Shown here: positions 33,477 to 42,371 of the stretch, piece by piece
Layout of the letters: every line of letters begins with the position of its first letter
Numbering within the stretch: the stretch's first letter is position 1
Origin: an uncultured Bacteroidales bacterium
Lineage (GTDB): Bacteria > Bacteroidota > Bacteroidia > Bacteroidales > WCHB1-69
Direction: 5' to 3'
NCBI GenBank assembly: GCA_937892025.1
Contig: CALAVA010000238.1
Coordinates: forward strand, 1-64,000
DNA length: 64,000 bases
The notes under the pieces: model-generated
Seen by the model: the letters and a program-made list of their open reading frames with translations, nothing else
Told to the model about the DNA's origin: nothing
The model's database searches: none
Program-made: the position numbers and the translations under genes

Positions 33477-34022
33477 ATGGCACTTGAATTTAATCAATCA
33501 AAAAGCACAAACAAAGTACCCGTAACAAGGAACAATAAGTTCTTTGGAATGGAGGATTTTGATTTGGAAATAGGATTTGCTACTGAATATTTGGAACAAG
33601 ATGCAAATCAAGAGATAATTCTTTATCAAGTTGATTTGGAAAAGACCAAAGTCAATGACACCTATAACGAAGCGACAAAAGATGCCATAAGATTTAAGAC
33701 ACCTGTAGTTTTACCAGTTATTTATGAAATTGTTGACGCTGAAACAAAGTCATATAACAATAAAATACAAACAGGATATTATGCAAAGACAGGAAAATTG
33801 ACATTTAGTGTACTTTTATCAATACTTGAAGAAAACCATTGTGATATTTCAAGAGGTGATTACATTGGAATACAAATAGATACAGAGCATAGGGAATATT
33901 TCACAGTTGTTGACGATGGTAGAGTGAATATGACTTCAAATAAGTTCACATTATACGGAACAAAGCCGTATGCAAGGACAATTATAGCTGCATCTGTTGA
34001 TGCGGGAGAATTTAACGGATAA
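33477..34022 (+). CDS. Putative neck/tail-completion protein (181 aa)
   Basis: Small beta-rich virion protein. Conserved-looking features are NKFFGMEDFDLEIGFATEYL, VVLPVIYEIVDAETKSYNN, LTFSVLLSILEENHCDISRG and the C-terminal FTLYGTKPYARTIIAASVD. Size and position immediately upstream of the sheath block fit T4-type neck or head-completion proteins (gp13/gp14/gp15 region), but I cannot match a single family. Ends 2 bases before the next gene, so both are in one unit. Confidence 0.55.
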   Translation: MALEFNQSKSTNKVPVTRNNKFFGMEDFDLEIGFATEYLEQDANQEIILYQVDLEKTKVNDTYNEATKDAIRFKTPVVLPVIYEIVDAETKSYNNKIQTGYYAKTGKLTFSVLLSILEENHCDISRGDYIGIQIDTEHREYFTVVDDGRVNMTSNKFTLYGTKPYARTIIAASVDAGEFNG

Positions 34023-34024
34023 AA

Positions 34025-35194
34025 ATGAGCAGAAATTACAAAAATATTATAAAATTAAGAAGAAACATCGTTGGAAATGAAAGACGTGAAAATTTAGCAA
34101 AAGAAGTGCTAAAAGATTCAACTCCTTTACCTCAGTATGTCGAATATGAGGATATTGACAAGGAATTTGAGAGATGGGTGTCTGAAGATTTGGATATTTC
34201 TTTTGAAAACCAAAAATTACCGACATATTTAATGCTTTCTAACCAAAGATTCTCTGAATATATGCAGTCATGGCAAAATGTTGATGAAAAAAAGAACCTT
34301 ATTCTTAATTTTAAAACTATAACGAGGGAAAACAATCCAAAAGCTGGCACAATAGTTGGAGAAACAAGGAATATTCCTGGCAATATTGACTTTTTAATGA
34401 AAAGAGTACAAGCAGTTGATAAAAGTGGGCATAGATATTATATAGATTATCGTGTAAAACAGCCATTTTCTATAGATTTGTTATATACGGTTTCAATATT
34501 TACAAACAAATATCAACTTTTGAACGAGTTTAATATCATTATGAATGAAAAATTCAAAGCAATCAATTGTTATATTAGGCCAAATGGACATTTTATGCCA
34601 ATGAAATTAACTGATATTTCTGATGAGTCAGAATATAACATTGATGATAGACGTTATTATTCTCAATCATATGCCATAATAGTAATGGCATACATAATGC
34701 CAAAGGATAGTTTTAGTGTTGTTGAATTACCTTCGTTAGTTTTGGAAAGTTTTGAGGGCGATAAGATAAAGAAATCAAAAACAACTGTTATTGAAGGCTG
34801 TGATGGCCCATATAATCCATATGGATATCAAGATATTGAGATAAAAACTGAAATTGCAAGAGATTCATTTAATGGAAAATTTACAATTGATTGTGATGCA
34901 AAAATTTATAGCGTTGGACTTATCAATGTGAGATATTTTGAAATGTATGTGAATGATAAGCAAATTGATTTTACAGATTATTTCACAAGTATGGATAAGA
35001 CTTGTTATCAAGAAGATAAGATTAATATTGAGTCGGTTGATGAAAACGGAAACGATGTTGATTACTTAAAATTAAACGTAAATGATGTTGTTAAATTTAA
35101 GAATATTTCGAGATATAAGACGATGGATAATTCTGAAATTATATTGTACGGAAAAGATTTAACGACTTCAAATATTGAAAATGAGACATGCTAA
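34025..35194 (+). CDS. Virion protein upstream of sheath, possible tail terminator/sheath stabiliser (389 aa)
   Basis: N-terminal basic helix (RNYKNIIKLRRNIVGNERRE), then beta-rich sequence with PTYLMLSNQRFSEYMQSWQ, NLILNFKTITRENNPKAGTI, LYTVSIFTNKYQLLNEFN and an acidic C-terminus. Gene order (neck-type gene, this gene, sheath) parallels T4-type phages, where gp15 (tail terminator) and neck proteins precede gp18. The role is inferred from order only. Followed by a CTATTTAT element and the sheath gene. Confidence 0.5.
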   Translation: MSRNYKNIIKLRRNIVGNERRENLAKEVLKDSTPLPQYVEYEDIDKEFERWVSEDLDISFENQKLPTYLMLSNQRFSEYMQSWQNVDEKKNLILNFKTITRENNPKAGTIVGETRNIPGNIDFLMKRVQAVDKSGHRYYIDYRVKQPFSIDLLYTVSIFTNKYQLLNEFNIIMNEKFKAINCYIRPNGHFMPMKLTDISDESEYNIDDRRYYSQSYAIIVMAYIMPKDSFSVVELPSLVLESFEGDKIKKSKTTVIEGCDGPYNPYGYQDIEIKTEIARDSFNGKFTIDCDAKIYSVGLINVRYFEMYVNDKQIDFTDYFTSMDKTCYQEDKINIESVDENGNDVDYLKLNVNDVVKFKNISRYKTMDNSEIILYGKDLTTSNIENETC

Positions 35195-35217
35195 ATGTTT
35201 TTTTTGGGATATTTATG

Positions 35218-35225
35218 CTATTTAT
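35218..35225 (+). promoter_or_regulatory. Candidate late promoter (CTATTTAT)
   Basis: ATGCTATTTATAAAGAAAA, 33 bases before the sheath ATG, in sense orientation. Sheath is made in large amounts late in infection, which fits a strong late promoter. Confidence 0.55.
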
Positions 35226-35258
35226 AAAGAAAATAATAAGATAAAAAACTAAATTAAT

Positions 35259-37949
35259 ATGATAAGTGATGCAAGAGGTGGTCATGTTTCACCTGGAATT
35301 TATACAGAAGAAAAAGATGTCACGTATTCAGTTAAAAGTCTTGGAATTACAAGTTTAGGACTTGCAGGTGAAACTTTGTATGGTCCTGCATTTGAAAACA
35401 TTGAAATTAATGAATGGAGTGACTTCGTTGATTACTTCGGTGGAACATCAATTGAAAAATATAAGGGAAGCGGACTTCCAAAATATGAGCTCCCTTATGT
35501 TGCTAAAAGTTATCTTGAAAAGTCAAGAAGACTTAATGTTGTTAGAGTTCTTGGTCTTTCAGGATATCACGCTGGCCCTTGTTGGGTTATTACTTGCGAT
35601 GGAAAGCCATTGGTAATCCTTAGGTCAAGAATGAGTTATAATGGGTCAACAAATTTCTGTGAGGCTGGCGATTTAGAAACAATTACTTCAGTTGTAACTG
35701 AGGTTACTATTGGTAAATACGAGCCTGGTATTTTTAATGCATATTGTGCAGAAGTTCAAAACACAAGTTCAGAATCAATTGGAGGTTGCTTCCCAAGATT
35801 TTCTATACATGTAACTGATATTAACGGTGATGAACATAAGTATAATGTATCAATGAATCCTAAAGATAGTGATTACATTTATAGAGTTATAAGTTCAAAG
35901 CCAGATAATGAAGAAACTTATATCTATCTTGAGGCAGTGTATGAATCAAGTCTTCCTGATTGTACAACAACTTCAGCAGTTAAGCCAACAATTAATATTG
36001 AAAAAATAGAAGATAAATTAGATAATTATTTGGAAGCATATAGGCCAGCACAAACTCCTTGGCTTGTTTCAGAAGCATATGCAAGTATAGAAGGTGATGA
36101 TACAAATAGTGGAGATACTGTTAGTGATAATTCTGGATGTAATGGAGACTGCGCAACAATTACAATGAGAAAACTTTTCAAGTTCATTACAATTTCAGAT
36201 GGTAATGTAGCAAACTATCAAGTTAAGGTTTCAATTCAAAACATTGACCCTGTTAATGGTACATTCGATGTTGTTGTAAGAGACTTTAATGATAGTGATG
36301 AAAATGTTGTTATTCTTGAAAAATTCTCAAAGTGTAATCTTACTAAAGGTTCAACTTCATATATTGGATATAAGATTGGTACTGCTGATGGAGTTTTTGT
36401 TAACAAGTCAAAATATGTAACTGTTCTTTTTGCGACAGACGATGATTTAAGTGGAAGTGTTCCTTGTGGATTCCTTGGATATCCTTGTCCTGATTATCTT
36501 TCAGGTGACAATGCAAAACCTGAAATTGCATATATGACTGAATACATTATTGAAAAGAAGAATAGAAAACAATATTTCGGATTTAATACAAATGTAACAG
36601 ACATTGATATTTTAAGCTATAAAGGAACTGAATATTATGACGAAAAATTTAATGATGTAGAAGTTGAAAAGTTAACTCCTGGCTTCCATATGGATTCAGT
36701 ATTTGACCATTCAAATGCTTCAAAGACTTATGTTGATGGTGTTTCTGGATATAAATTCGGACATGTTTCAAGTAAGAAGATAACAGCAGATAAATTTGAG
36801 CCAAGATTAATTAATGCACCTCAATATTTGAGCAATACAATCTACAAAGATGAGAAAGTGCGTAAGTTCACAGTTTGTTTCTATGGCGGATTTGACGGAT
36901 GGGATATCTTCAGACCTCAAAGAACAAACACTGACGAATTTAATGCATTGAAATATCCTGTAACAAAAGAAGACGGAAGCGTTGGTTCAAACATTTTCAA
37001 ATCAATAACAGAAATTAATTATTTGAATCTTAATCTTCCATTAACAGCTATTACAAGTGACTATTACGCATACTTGGCTGGTTACAATGTATTTGCAAAC
37101 CCACAAGACATTGATATCAATGTGTTTGCAACACCTGGTATTGATTGGCTTAACCAAAAAATGTTAACTCAAGATGCAATTTCAATGATTGAAGACCCTG
37201 ATGATGGCCGTGGCGGAGATGCACTTTACATTATGAATGCACCTAACTTAAAGATAAATAAAGACGAAGGATATGGTGAAAAAGTTGCAGTTGATGAACT
37301 TGTCAATGAATTTAATGACAGCGAAATCAATTCTTCATATGCTTGCACATATTTTCCATGGGTTCTTTTCTTGGATAAGACAAATTATCAGTATATCAAT
37401 CTTCCTGTAACAAAGGATATTGTTAGAAATATTGCAGAAACCGATAATACTTCATATCCTTGGTTCGCACCTGCTGGTATGTCAAGAGGACCTGTTGATT
37501 GCGAAAAGGCTGATTTCAAGACTACACTTGACCAAGAAGACGTTTTGTATGAAAACAGAATTAACCCAATTAAAACATTCGGTAAAGATGGCGTTAAGGT
37601 TTGGGGTAACAAGACTGCTTATGAAATTGACAGCCCACTTAACAGAATCAATGTCAGAAGGCTTATGATTAGAGTTAAGAAACTTGTCACTTCAGCAGCT
37701 AAGAACTTAATATTTGAACAATATACAGACGCTCTTGAAAAGCAATTTAGAGGATTGATTGAACCAATTCTTGCAGAAGTTAAGACAAATAGAGGTATCT
37801 CTGATTACAGAGTTATCACTGAGGTAACTCCTGAAACAAGAGACCAACACATCTTACCTGCTAAGATTTTAATTAAACCAACACCCGCTCTTGAATATAT
37901 TTCAATATCGTTTGTTGTATATCCTGAAAGTGTTTCATTTGAAGAATAA
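35259..37949 (+). CDS. Tail sheath protein (gp18-like, 896 aa)
   Basis: Major contractile sheath subunit. The N-terminus HVSPGIYTEEKDVTYSVKSL and LGLAGETLYGPAFENIEI is the canonical T4-type start. YVAKSYLEKSRRLNVVRVLG and FYGGFDGWDIFRPQR follow. The C-terminal domain (NTSYPWFAPAGMSRG, NRINVRRLMIRVKKLVTSAA, FEQYTDALEKQFRGLIEPIL, ISYDYRVI-like) is the conserved handshake region. An extra, Ser/Asp/Cys-rich insertion (residues about 280-310) and general length (896 versus 659 in T4) suggest surface-exposed additions. A late-type promoter precedes it and a terminator follows it. Unusually, the tail tube gene is not next to it. Confidence 0.95.
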   Translation: MISDARGGHVSPGIYTEEKDVTYSVKSLGITSLGLAGETLYGPAFENIEINEWSDFVDYFGGTSIEKYKGSGLPKYELPYVAKSYLEKSRRLNVVRVLGLSGYHAGPCWVITCDGKPLVILRSRMSYNGSTNFCEAGDLETITSVVTEVTIGKYEPGIFNAYCAEVQNTSSESIGGCFPRFSIHVTDINGDEHKYNVSMNPKDSDYIYRVISSKPDNEETYIYLEAVYESSLPDCTTTSAVKPTINIEKIEDKLDNYLEAYRPAQTPWLVSEAYASIEGDDTNSGDTVSDNSGCNGDCATITMRKLFKFITISDGNVANYQVKVSIQNIDPVNGTFDVVVRDFNDSDENVVILEKFSKCNLTKGSTSYIGYKIGTADGVFVNKSKYVTVLFATDDDLSGSVPCGFLGYPCPDYLSGDNAKPEIAYMTEYIIEKKNRKQYFGFNTNVTDIDILSYKGTEYYDEKFNDVEVEKLTPGFHMDSVFDHSNASKTYVDGVSGYKFGHVSSKKITADKFEPRLINAPQYLSNTIYKDEKVRKFTVCFYGGFDGWDIFRPQRTNTDEFNALKYPVTKEDGSVGSNIFKSITEINYLNLNLPLTAITSDYYAYLAGYNVFANPQDIDINVFATPGIDWLNQKMLTQDAISMIEDPDDGRGGDALYIMNAPNLKINKDEGYGEKVAVDELVNEFNDSEINSSYACTYFPWVLFLDKTNYQYINLPVTKDIVRNIAETDNTSYPWFAPAGMSRGPVDCEKADFKTTLDQEDVLYENRINPIKTFGKDGVKVWGNKTAYEIDSPLNRINVRRLMIRVKKLVTSAAKNLIFEQYTDALEKQFRGLIEPILAEVKTNRGISDYRVITEVTPETRDQHILPAKILIKPTPALEYISISFVVYPESVSFEE

Positions 37950-37974
37950 TACATTAATTGAAATTTTTATAATA

Positions 37975-38002
37975 AGTCAGTCAGAAATGGCTGACTTTTT
38001 TT
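37975..38002 (+). terminator. Rho-independent terminator after the sheath gene
   Basis: GTCAG/CTGAC stem followed by TTTTTTTG, 26 bases past the sheath stop. It isolates sheath expression from the homing endonuclease gene that follows. Confidence 0.75.
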
Positions 38003-38055
38003 GTTTTATTTTAATATTTATTGTATGATGAAATTAAAATATATGTAATACCGAC

Positions 38056-39831
38056 ATGAGAAAGTTAACAAAGGATGAATTCATAGAAAAATCAAAGAAT
38101 GTACATGGTGATAAATATGACTATTCAAAAGTGAATTATATAAACGCAAATGAAAACGTATGTATAATATGCCCGGAGCATGGAGAATTTTGGCAAAAGC
38201 CAAATAATCATTTGAATGGTAACGGATGCCCCTTGTGTGTTAGAAAAAAATGGGACACTAAAAGTTTTATAGAAAAAGCTATGGAAATACATGGAAATAA
38301 ATATGACTATTCAAAGACCGAGTATAAATCAACTAGGGAAAAGGTTTGCATAATATGTCCTGAGCATGGTGAATTTTGGCAATATCCATTGAGTCACTTG
38401 GAAGGTTGTGGGTGTAGAAAAGAAAAGAGGGGAATAAAAGAAGATTGTTGGGAAGAAAGGAAATGCCCTGTTTGCGGTAAAACATTCAAAGAGCGTAAAA
38501 AGTATGAAAAAATATGTTGTTCTGAAGAGTGCCGTAAAATATATGTTAATGAGCACATTGACGAAATAAACAAAAGACGCTCAGAAAAACTTAAAGAAAC
38601 ATTTTCAAAAAAAACAGTATTAGATTATCAGATTGCATATGAAAAGCAAAAACAGACATGTATTGAAAAATATGGTGTTGAAAATTTTTCAAAAACAGAA
38701 GAGGGACGTGAGATTTCGAGAAAAAACATGAAGAGACTTAGAAAATGTAATTCTGAGAAAATAAAAAATGAAATTTTAATTCCAAAATATAAAAAGATAT
38801 GTGAGAATGACGATTTGGAATTAATAGAATTTAGAGGACGCTTTGATTGCACTGTGAAATGCAAAAAGTGTGGCTCTGTATTTGTAACAAAAACGCTTGG
38901 ATATTTAACTGAAGACGAAACAACAAGGAGATGTAAAATATGTAATCCATATTTAGTTGTTCCTAACAAAAACAATATAATTGAAAATGAGTTTTCAGAG
39001 TTTCTTGATGAATGTAATGTTGCGTATTACAGGAATTATAGAGGAATTATACCATCAATGGAGGCTGATTTCTATTTGCCTGATTCTAACATAGCATTTG
39101 AAATAGACGGTGTTTATTGGCATTCTGAAGTTTATAAAAGCAAGGATTATCATAAGGAAAAAACAGAAAAGTATTCGGAAAAAGGTGTTAAGCTAATTCA
39201 TATATTTGAAGACGAATGGAATTTTAAAAATGAGATATGTAAATCAAGAATAAAAAATATAATTGGTTTATCCGACAGCAAAATATATGCACGAAAATGT
39301 ATAATAAAAAACGTTGGAAAAAATGATGCTGAGATTTTTTTGGATGAAAACCATATACAAGGAAATACTGTTTCAAAATATGCATATGGCCTTTATTATG
39401 GGGATAAACTTGTTTCATTAATGACTTTTGGCTCATTAAGGAGAAATTTAGGGCAAAAAAGCAAAGAAGGATGCTATGAGATGATAAGGTTTTGTAATAA
39501 AAAGGGGTATAATGTTGTTGGCGGCGCAAGTAAATTGTTAAAACACTTTGTCAATGAAAAAAATCCTAAGCAAATAATATCATATTCAGACAACAGGTGG
39601 TCAAGTGGAAAGTTGTATGAAAAATTGGGATTTAAATTTGAACGAGAAACAGAACCAAATTATTATTATGTCATTGGTGACAAAAGAGTTAACAGATATG
39701 CATTAAGGAAAAACATTCTTGTTGAAAAATATGGCTGTCCGAAAGAAATGAGCGAACATGAGTTTTGCTTAAGTAAAAGATGGTATCGAATATATGATTG
39801 TGGAAATAAATTATGGTCAATTGCTTTTTGA
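38056..39831 (+). CDS. Vsr-like homing endonuclease, free-standing (591 aa)
   Basis: Second copy of the family found inside the polymerase gene. N-terminal zinc modules: two HGDKYDYS-type repeats (KNVHGDKYDYSKVNYINANE; EIHGNKYDYSKTEY), then different Cys-rich segments (CPVCGKTFKERKKYEKICC, CKKCGSVFVTK, RRCKIC). Nuclease core: MEADFYLPDSNIAFEIDGVY then WHSE, and KLIHIFEDEWNFKNEI. The C-terminal domain, with ARKCIIKNV and VGGASKLLKHFVN, closely matches the first copy. It sits alone between the sheath and lipoprotein genes, with no intron or intein around it. Such genes spread by cutting phages that lack them. The ATG giving MRKLTKDEFIEKS is the only plausible start. Confidence 0.9.
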   Translation: MRKLTKDEFIEKSKNVHGDKYDYSKVNYINANENVCIICPEHGEFWQKPNNHLNGNGCPLCVRKKWDTKSFIEKAMEIHGNKYDYSKTEYKSTREKVCIICPEHGEFWQYPLSHLEGCGCRKEKRGIKEDCWEERKCPVCGKTFKERKKYEKICCSEECRKIYVNEHIDEINKRRSEKLKETFSKKTVLDYQIAYEKQKQTCIEKYGVENFSKTEEGREISRKNMKRLRKCNSEKIKNEILIPKYKKICENDDLELIEFRGRFDCTVKCKKCGSVFVTKTLGYLTEDETTRRCKICNPYLVVPNKNNIIENEFSEFLDECNVAYYRNYRGIIPSMEADFYLPDSNIAFEIDGVYWHSEVYKSKDYHKEKTEKYSEKGVKLIHIFEDEWNFKNEICKSRIKNIIGLSDSKIYARKCIIKNVGKNDAEIFLDENHIQGNTVSKYAYGLYYGDKLVSLMTFGSLRRNLGQKSKEGCYEMIRFCNKKGYNVVGGASKLLKHFVNEKNPKQIISYSDNRWSSGKLYEKLGFKFERETEPNYYYVIGDKRVNRYALRKNILVEKYGCPKEMSEHEFCLSKRWYRIYDCGNKLWSIAF

Positions 39832-39835
39832 ACAA

Positions 39836-39843
39836 CTATTTAT
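39836..39843 (+). promoter_or_regulatory. Candidate late promoter (CTATTTAT)
   Basis: GAACAACTATTTATAGAAAAATG begins immediately after the homing endonuclease stop. An ATG 6 bases past the motif would be leaderless; the ATG at 39859 leaves a more normal leader. Confidence 0.45.
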
Positions 39844-39858
39844 AGAAAAATGTTTGTT

Positions 39859-40191
39859 ATGAAAAAGATTTTTATTTTTTTATTAATGCTGTTTTTGATG
39901 TTTTCGTGCAAAATGCATCAGAATGTTGGTGAAATCACATTTGGAGCACCAATAATGATTAATTTATATGAAATGACAATAACACAGCACCAACTTGATT
40001 CCATATGCGAAGTGGATATGATTCCAACATATGACAAATGGATAAAAACAAGTTTCATTGATTATGAGACAGATTCTGTTTTTACGAAAAGACTTTATTT
40101 GAAATCATATTCAGAAGAAAATGAAGTAATATATATTCTTCTTGGTGAAAAAGAACCATATAAAATAACAAAAAGAATTGCTGAACAATGA
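39859..40191 (+). CDS. Phage-encoded lipoprotein (about 110 aa)
   Basis: The ATG giving MKKIFIFLLMLFLMFSC is preferred (an upstream ATG adds MFV). A short basic start, a hydrophobic run and the lipobox LMFS-C mark a type II signal peptide, so the mature protein would be attached to a host membrane through Cys. The mature part (~90 residues) is small and acidic (KMHQNVGEITFG, DTVFTKRLYLKSYSEENE-like) with no known fold. Phage lipoproteins commonly block superinfection by occupying receptors or DNA-entry sites (established for several families). That is the best guess. Its stop overlaps the next start (ATGA), coupling it to the protease gene. Confidence 0.65.
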   Translation: MKKIFIFLLMLFLMFSCKMHQNVGEITFGAPIMINLYEMTITQHQLDSICEVDMIPTYDKWIKTSFIDYETDSVFTKRLYLKSYSEENEVIYILLGEKEPYKITKRIAEQ

Positions 40192-40817
40192 AAAACGTAG
40201 ATAATTTAGGATTTGTGCCTTCAATAATAAATGGCACTGAAATTTTGTTTGAATGCCCTAAAGAAGCAGAATTGCCTGAAAAATATTCTTATGTAAATGT
40301 ATTGCCACAAGTTATAAATCAGGGAAAACTATCAATATGTGTACCTTGTTCAATGTCTGCATATCTTAATTGGAAGGCAAATTTAAATACATTGACTAAT
40401 AATGATAATGCAATTGTCTTATTTGACATTTATAATAGCCGTGAAAACAATGGTGATGGAATGACATTCAAGGCTGCTTTTAAGTATTTAAGACATAATG
40501 GTGTTGATTCAGCTATTGGTATCTTAAAAATTGGCCATTATGGAAAAGTTAACGGAATAGATGATTTGAAATTTGCGATTGTTTCAAACGGGCCTTGCTT
40601 TGGCGCTTTACCGGTATATGGCGACCATTGCGATTTTTGGAACAAGAGAACGGGAACCACATTACACGGATATCATGCAATATCAATAGTTGGATATGAT
40701 GAAGAAGGATTTATAATAAGAAATTCTTGGGGAACAAGATTCTGTGATAATGGATATACTACCATAAAATATTCTGATTTTGGAAATTTACTTGAAATTT
40801 GGACTATAATTGATTAG
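40188..40817 (+). CDS. Papain-like cysteine protease (C1 family, 209 aa)
   Basis: Proteolytic enzyme of the C1A type. The oxyanion Gln and nucleophile are in VINQGKLSICVPCSMSAYL. The active-site His lies in GTTLHGYHAISIVGYDEEGF. The Asn is in IIRNSWGTRFCDNGYT, the classic NSWG signature. No propeptide or signal peptide is visible, so it is probably cytoplasmic and constitutively active, or controlled by a partner. Coupled to the lipoprotein gene by an ATGA overlap. Substrate unknown: a phage precursor protein or a host factor are both possible, and no T4-type phage protease (gp21) resembles it. Confidence 0.85.
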   Translation: MKNVDNLGFVPSIINGTEILFECPKEAELPEKYSYVNVLPQVINQGKLSICVPCSMSAYLNWKANLNTLTNNDNAIVLFDIYNSRENNGDGMTFKAAFKYLRHNGVDSAIGILKIGHYGKVNGIDDLKFAIVSNGPCFGALPVYGDHCDFWNKRTGTTLHGYHAISIVGYDEEGFIIRNSWGTRFCDNGYTTIKYSDFGNLLEIWTIID

Positions 40818-40821
40818 TTTT

Positions 40822-41784
40822 ATGAAAAAATGTATGAATATTTTAGTTACTGGGGCAGAAGGCCAACTTGGTAGGTGTATTGTTGATGTGTTCAAATATT
40901 TTGACAATGAAAACAAATATGTTTTTATGCCAATAGAACTTTTTGATTTAACAAATAAAGAACAAATGCATGAGCAGTTTGAAAGACTTAATCCTGATAT
41001 TGTTGTAAATTGTGCTGCATATACAAATGTAGAAAAAGCTGAAGAAAATTCAATTGATACAATTAGTGTTAATTGTCTTGGCGTAAAGTATTTAGTAAAA
41101 TTATGTGAAACTTATGGCGTATATTTAATTCACATTTCAAGTGATTATGTTTTTAATGGAAAATCAAGTAAGCCATACAAAGAAGACTCAAATGTAAATC
41201 CATTAAATGTTTATGGCGCTTCAAAAGTAGGCGGAGACAATTTTGTTGTTGGATACAACAGAGGAATTGTTTTAAGGACTTCATGGCTTTATTCTGAATA
41301 TGGCCACAATTTTTATAGAACAATGATTGAAAGAATACGTGAGAAAAAAGAAACAAATGTGGTTAATGACCAAATAGGAACGCCAACATATGCAAAAGAT
41401 TTGGCTTTGTTTATAGTAAGAGATTTGATTGCTTCAAATAAATACAAAGAAGTTAAAGGAATTTATAATTTTTCAAATAACGGAATTGCGTCATGGTATG
41501 ATTTTGCTTCAATGATAGAAACAATTTATGGCAATTTTAGCCCATATGAACCAATGAGAAAAGACCCAATTGAAATTAAGTTTGAAGTAAGTACATATCC
41601 TAAAAAATACATAATGCCAACAACAACAAAAAAATATAAAACAAAAGCCAAAAGGCCGATGTATTCAGTTCTTGACAAAACAAAAGTTGAAAATGAATTT
41701 GGAATTAAGATTCCACATTGGTCAGAGTCACTTTTGCAATGTATGATGGCTGATGGAAAAATAAGAAAATATATCAATGATTAA
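40822..41784 (+). CDS. rmlD: dTDP-4-dehydrorhamnose reductase-like enzyme (RmlD)
   Basis: Short-chain dehydrogenase that in bacteria reduces dTDP-4-keto-L-rhamnose to dTDP-L-rhamnose. NAD(P)-binding start MNILVTGAEGQLGRCIVDV, then VNCAAYTNVEKAEEN, the catalytic YGASKVGGDNFV (Tyr-x-x-x-Lys) and substrate-loop region GHNFYRTMIERIREKKET, all in RmlD order. The start at 40822 gives MKKCMNILVTG; the upstream TTG is unlikely. The full pathway (RmlA/B/C) is not in the window, so it would feed on host intermediates. With the glycosyltransferases it suggests phage control of a rhamnose-type glycan. A terminator follows. Confidence 0.85.
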   Translation: MKKCMNILVTGAEGQLGRCIVDVFKYFDNENKYVFMPIELFDLTNKEQMHEQFERLNPDIVVNCAAYTNVEKAEENSIDTISVNCLGVKYLVKLCETYGVYLIHISSDYVFNGKSSKPYKEDSNVNPLNVYGASKVGGDNFVVGYNRGIVLRTSWLYSEYGHNFYRTMIERIREKKETNVVNDQIGTPTYAKDLALFIVRDLIASNKYKEVKGIYNFSNNGIASWYDFASMIETIYGNFSPYEPMRKDPIEIKFEVSTYPKKYIMPTTTKKYKTKAKRPMYSVLDKTKVENEFGIKIPHWSESLLQCMMADGKIRKYIND

Positions 41785-41789
41785 AAGCA

Positions 41790-41820
41790 AAAAAGGCAGA
41801 AATTAACTTCTGCCTTTTTC
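41790..41820. terminator. Bidirectional rho-independent terminator
   Basis: GGCAGAA/TTCTGCC stem with a 6-base loop, A-run before and TTTTT after, between the convergent rmlD and tail tube genes. Confidence 0.85.
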
Positions 41821-41840
41821 TTTTTCTTTATTTTAGTTGA

Positions 41841-42329
41841 TTAGTAACACAAAATGCAGTAATCGGGCCTAAGAGTTGCTGTGATTGTTGCCAATCCATC
41901 TTCTGAGTAGTTCAATTCGCCAAATTCGACATTGCTAAGGAATGCTCCCTTAATAAGCCATTTTTGTACGACAGCACCAGTTGGGTCTAACATTTCAAGT
42001 TCAACATCACGTTTGTAACCTGCTGCATAACCTTGTCTACCAGTAATACTTTCTGAACCAAGTCTTACCCACTCCATTATTGCTTGTGAAGTTGATGGTC
42101 CGATTGGGTCACGGAATGTCAATTGCATATCTTGCCAAGTATATCTACCAAGAACCCACATTGAAGTATTTAAGAATTGAATTTCTGTTACGTTTTGGTT
42201 TATTGAAGGTCTTTTTCCTGACTCTACAGTCCATTCTTGTATGCCTAAATCTGATGGAAAACGGAATATAAACCTATTTTTCCTTAGGGGCTCATAAACA
42301 TTAGGCATTTTTAAAAGTAAATCACTCAT
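41841..42329 (-). CDS. Tail tube protein (gp19-like, 162 aa)
   Basis: Forms the inner tube through which DNA passes. Length and pattern match T4-type gp19: KMPNVYEPLRKNRFIFRFP, NTSMWVLGRYTWQDMQLTF, RDPIGPSTSQAIMEWVRLGS and GAFLSNVEFGELNYSEDGLA, ending ATITATLRPDYCILCY. It is transcribed on the opposite strand from the sheath gene and lies ~4 kb away, with the homing endonuclease, lipoprotein, protease and rmlD genes between. In T4 the two are adjacent. It follows the small acidic virion gene by 42 bases, and both probably use the CTATTTAT element at 42787. Confidence 0.92.
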   Translation of the reverse strand: MSDLLLKMPNVYEPLRKNRFIFRFPSDLGIQEWTVESGKRPSINQNVTEIQFLNTSMWVLGRYTWQDMQLTFRDPIGPSTSQAIMEWVRLGSESITGRQGYAAGYKRDVELEMLDPTGAVVQKWLIKGAFLSNVEFGELNYSEDGLATITATLRPDYCILCY

Positions 42330-42371
42330 TATCTATCAGTTAATTAGTTTTTATTATTTTTAAATATTAGT

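Noticed and set aside
35259..37949. An intein or intron in the large sheath gene
   Set aside because: The extra Ser/Asp/Cys-rich segment lacks intein blocks, and the frame is continuous with conserved sheath sequence on both sides.
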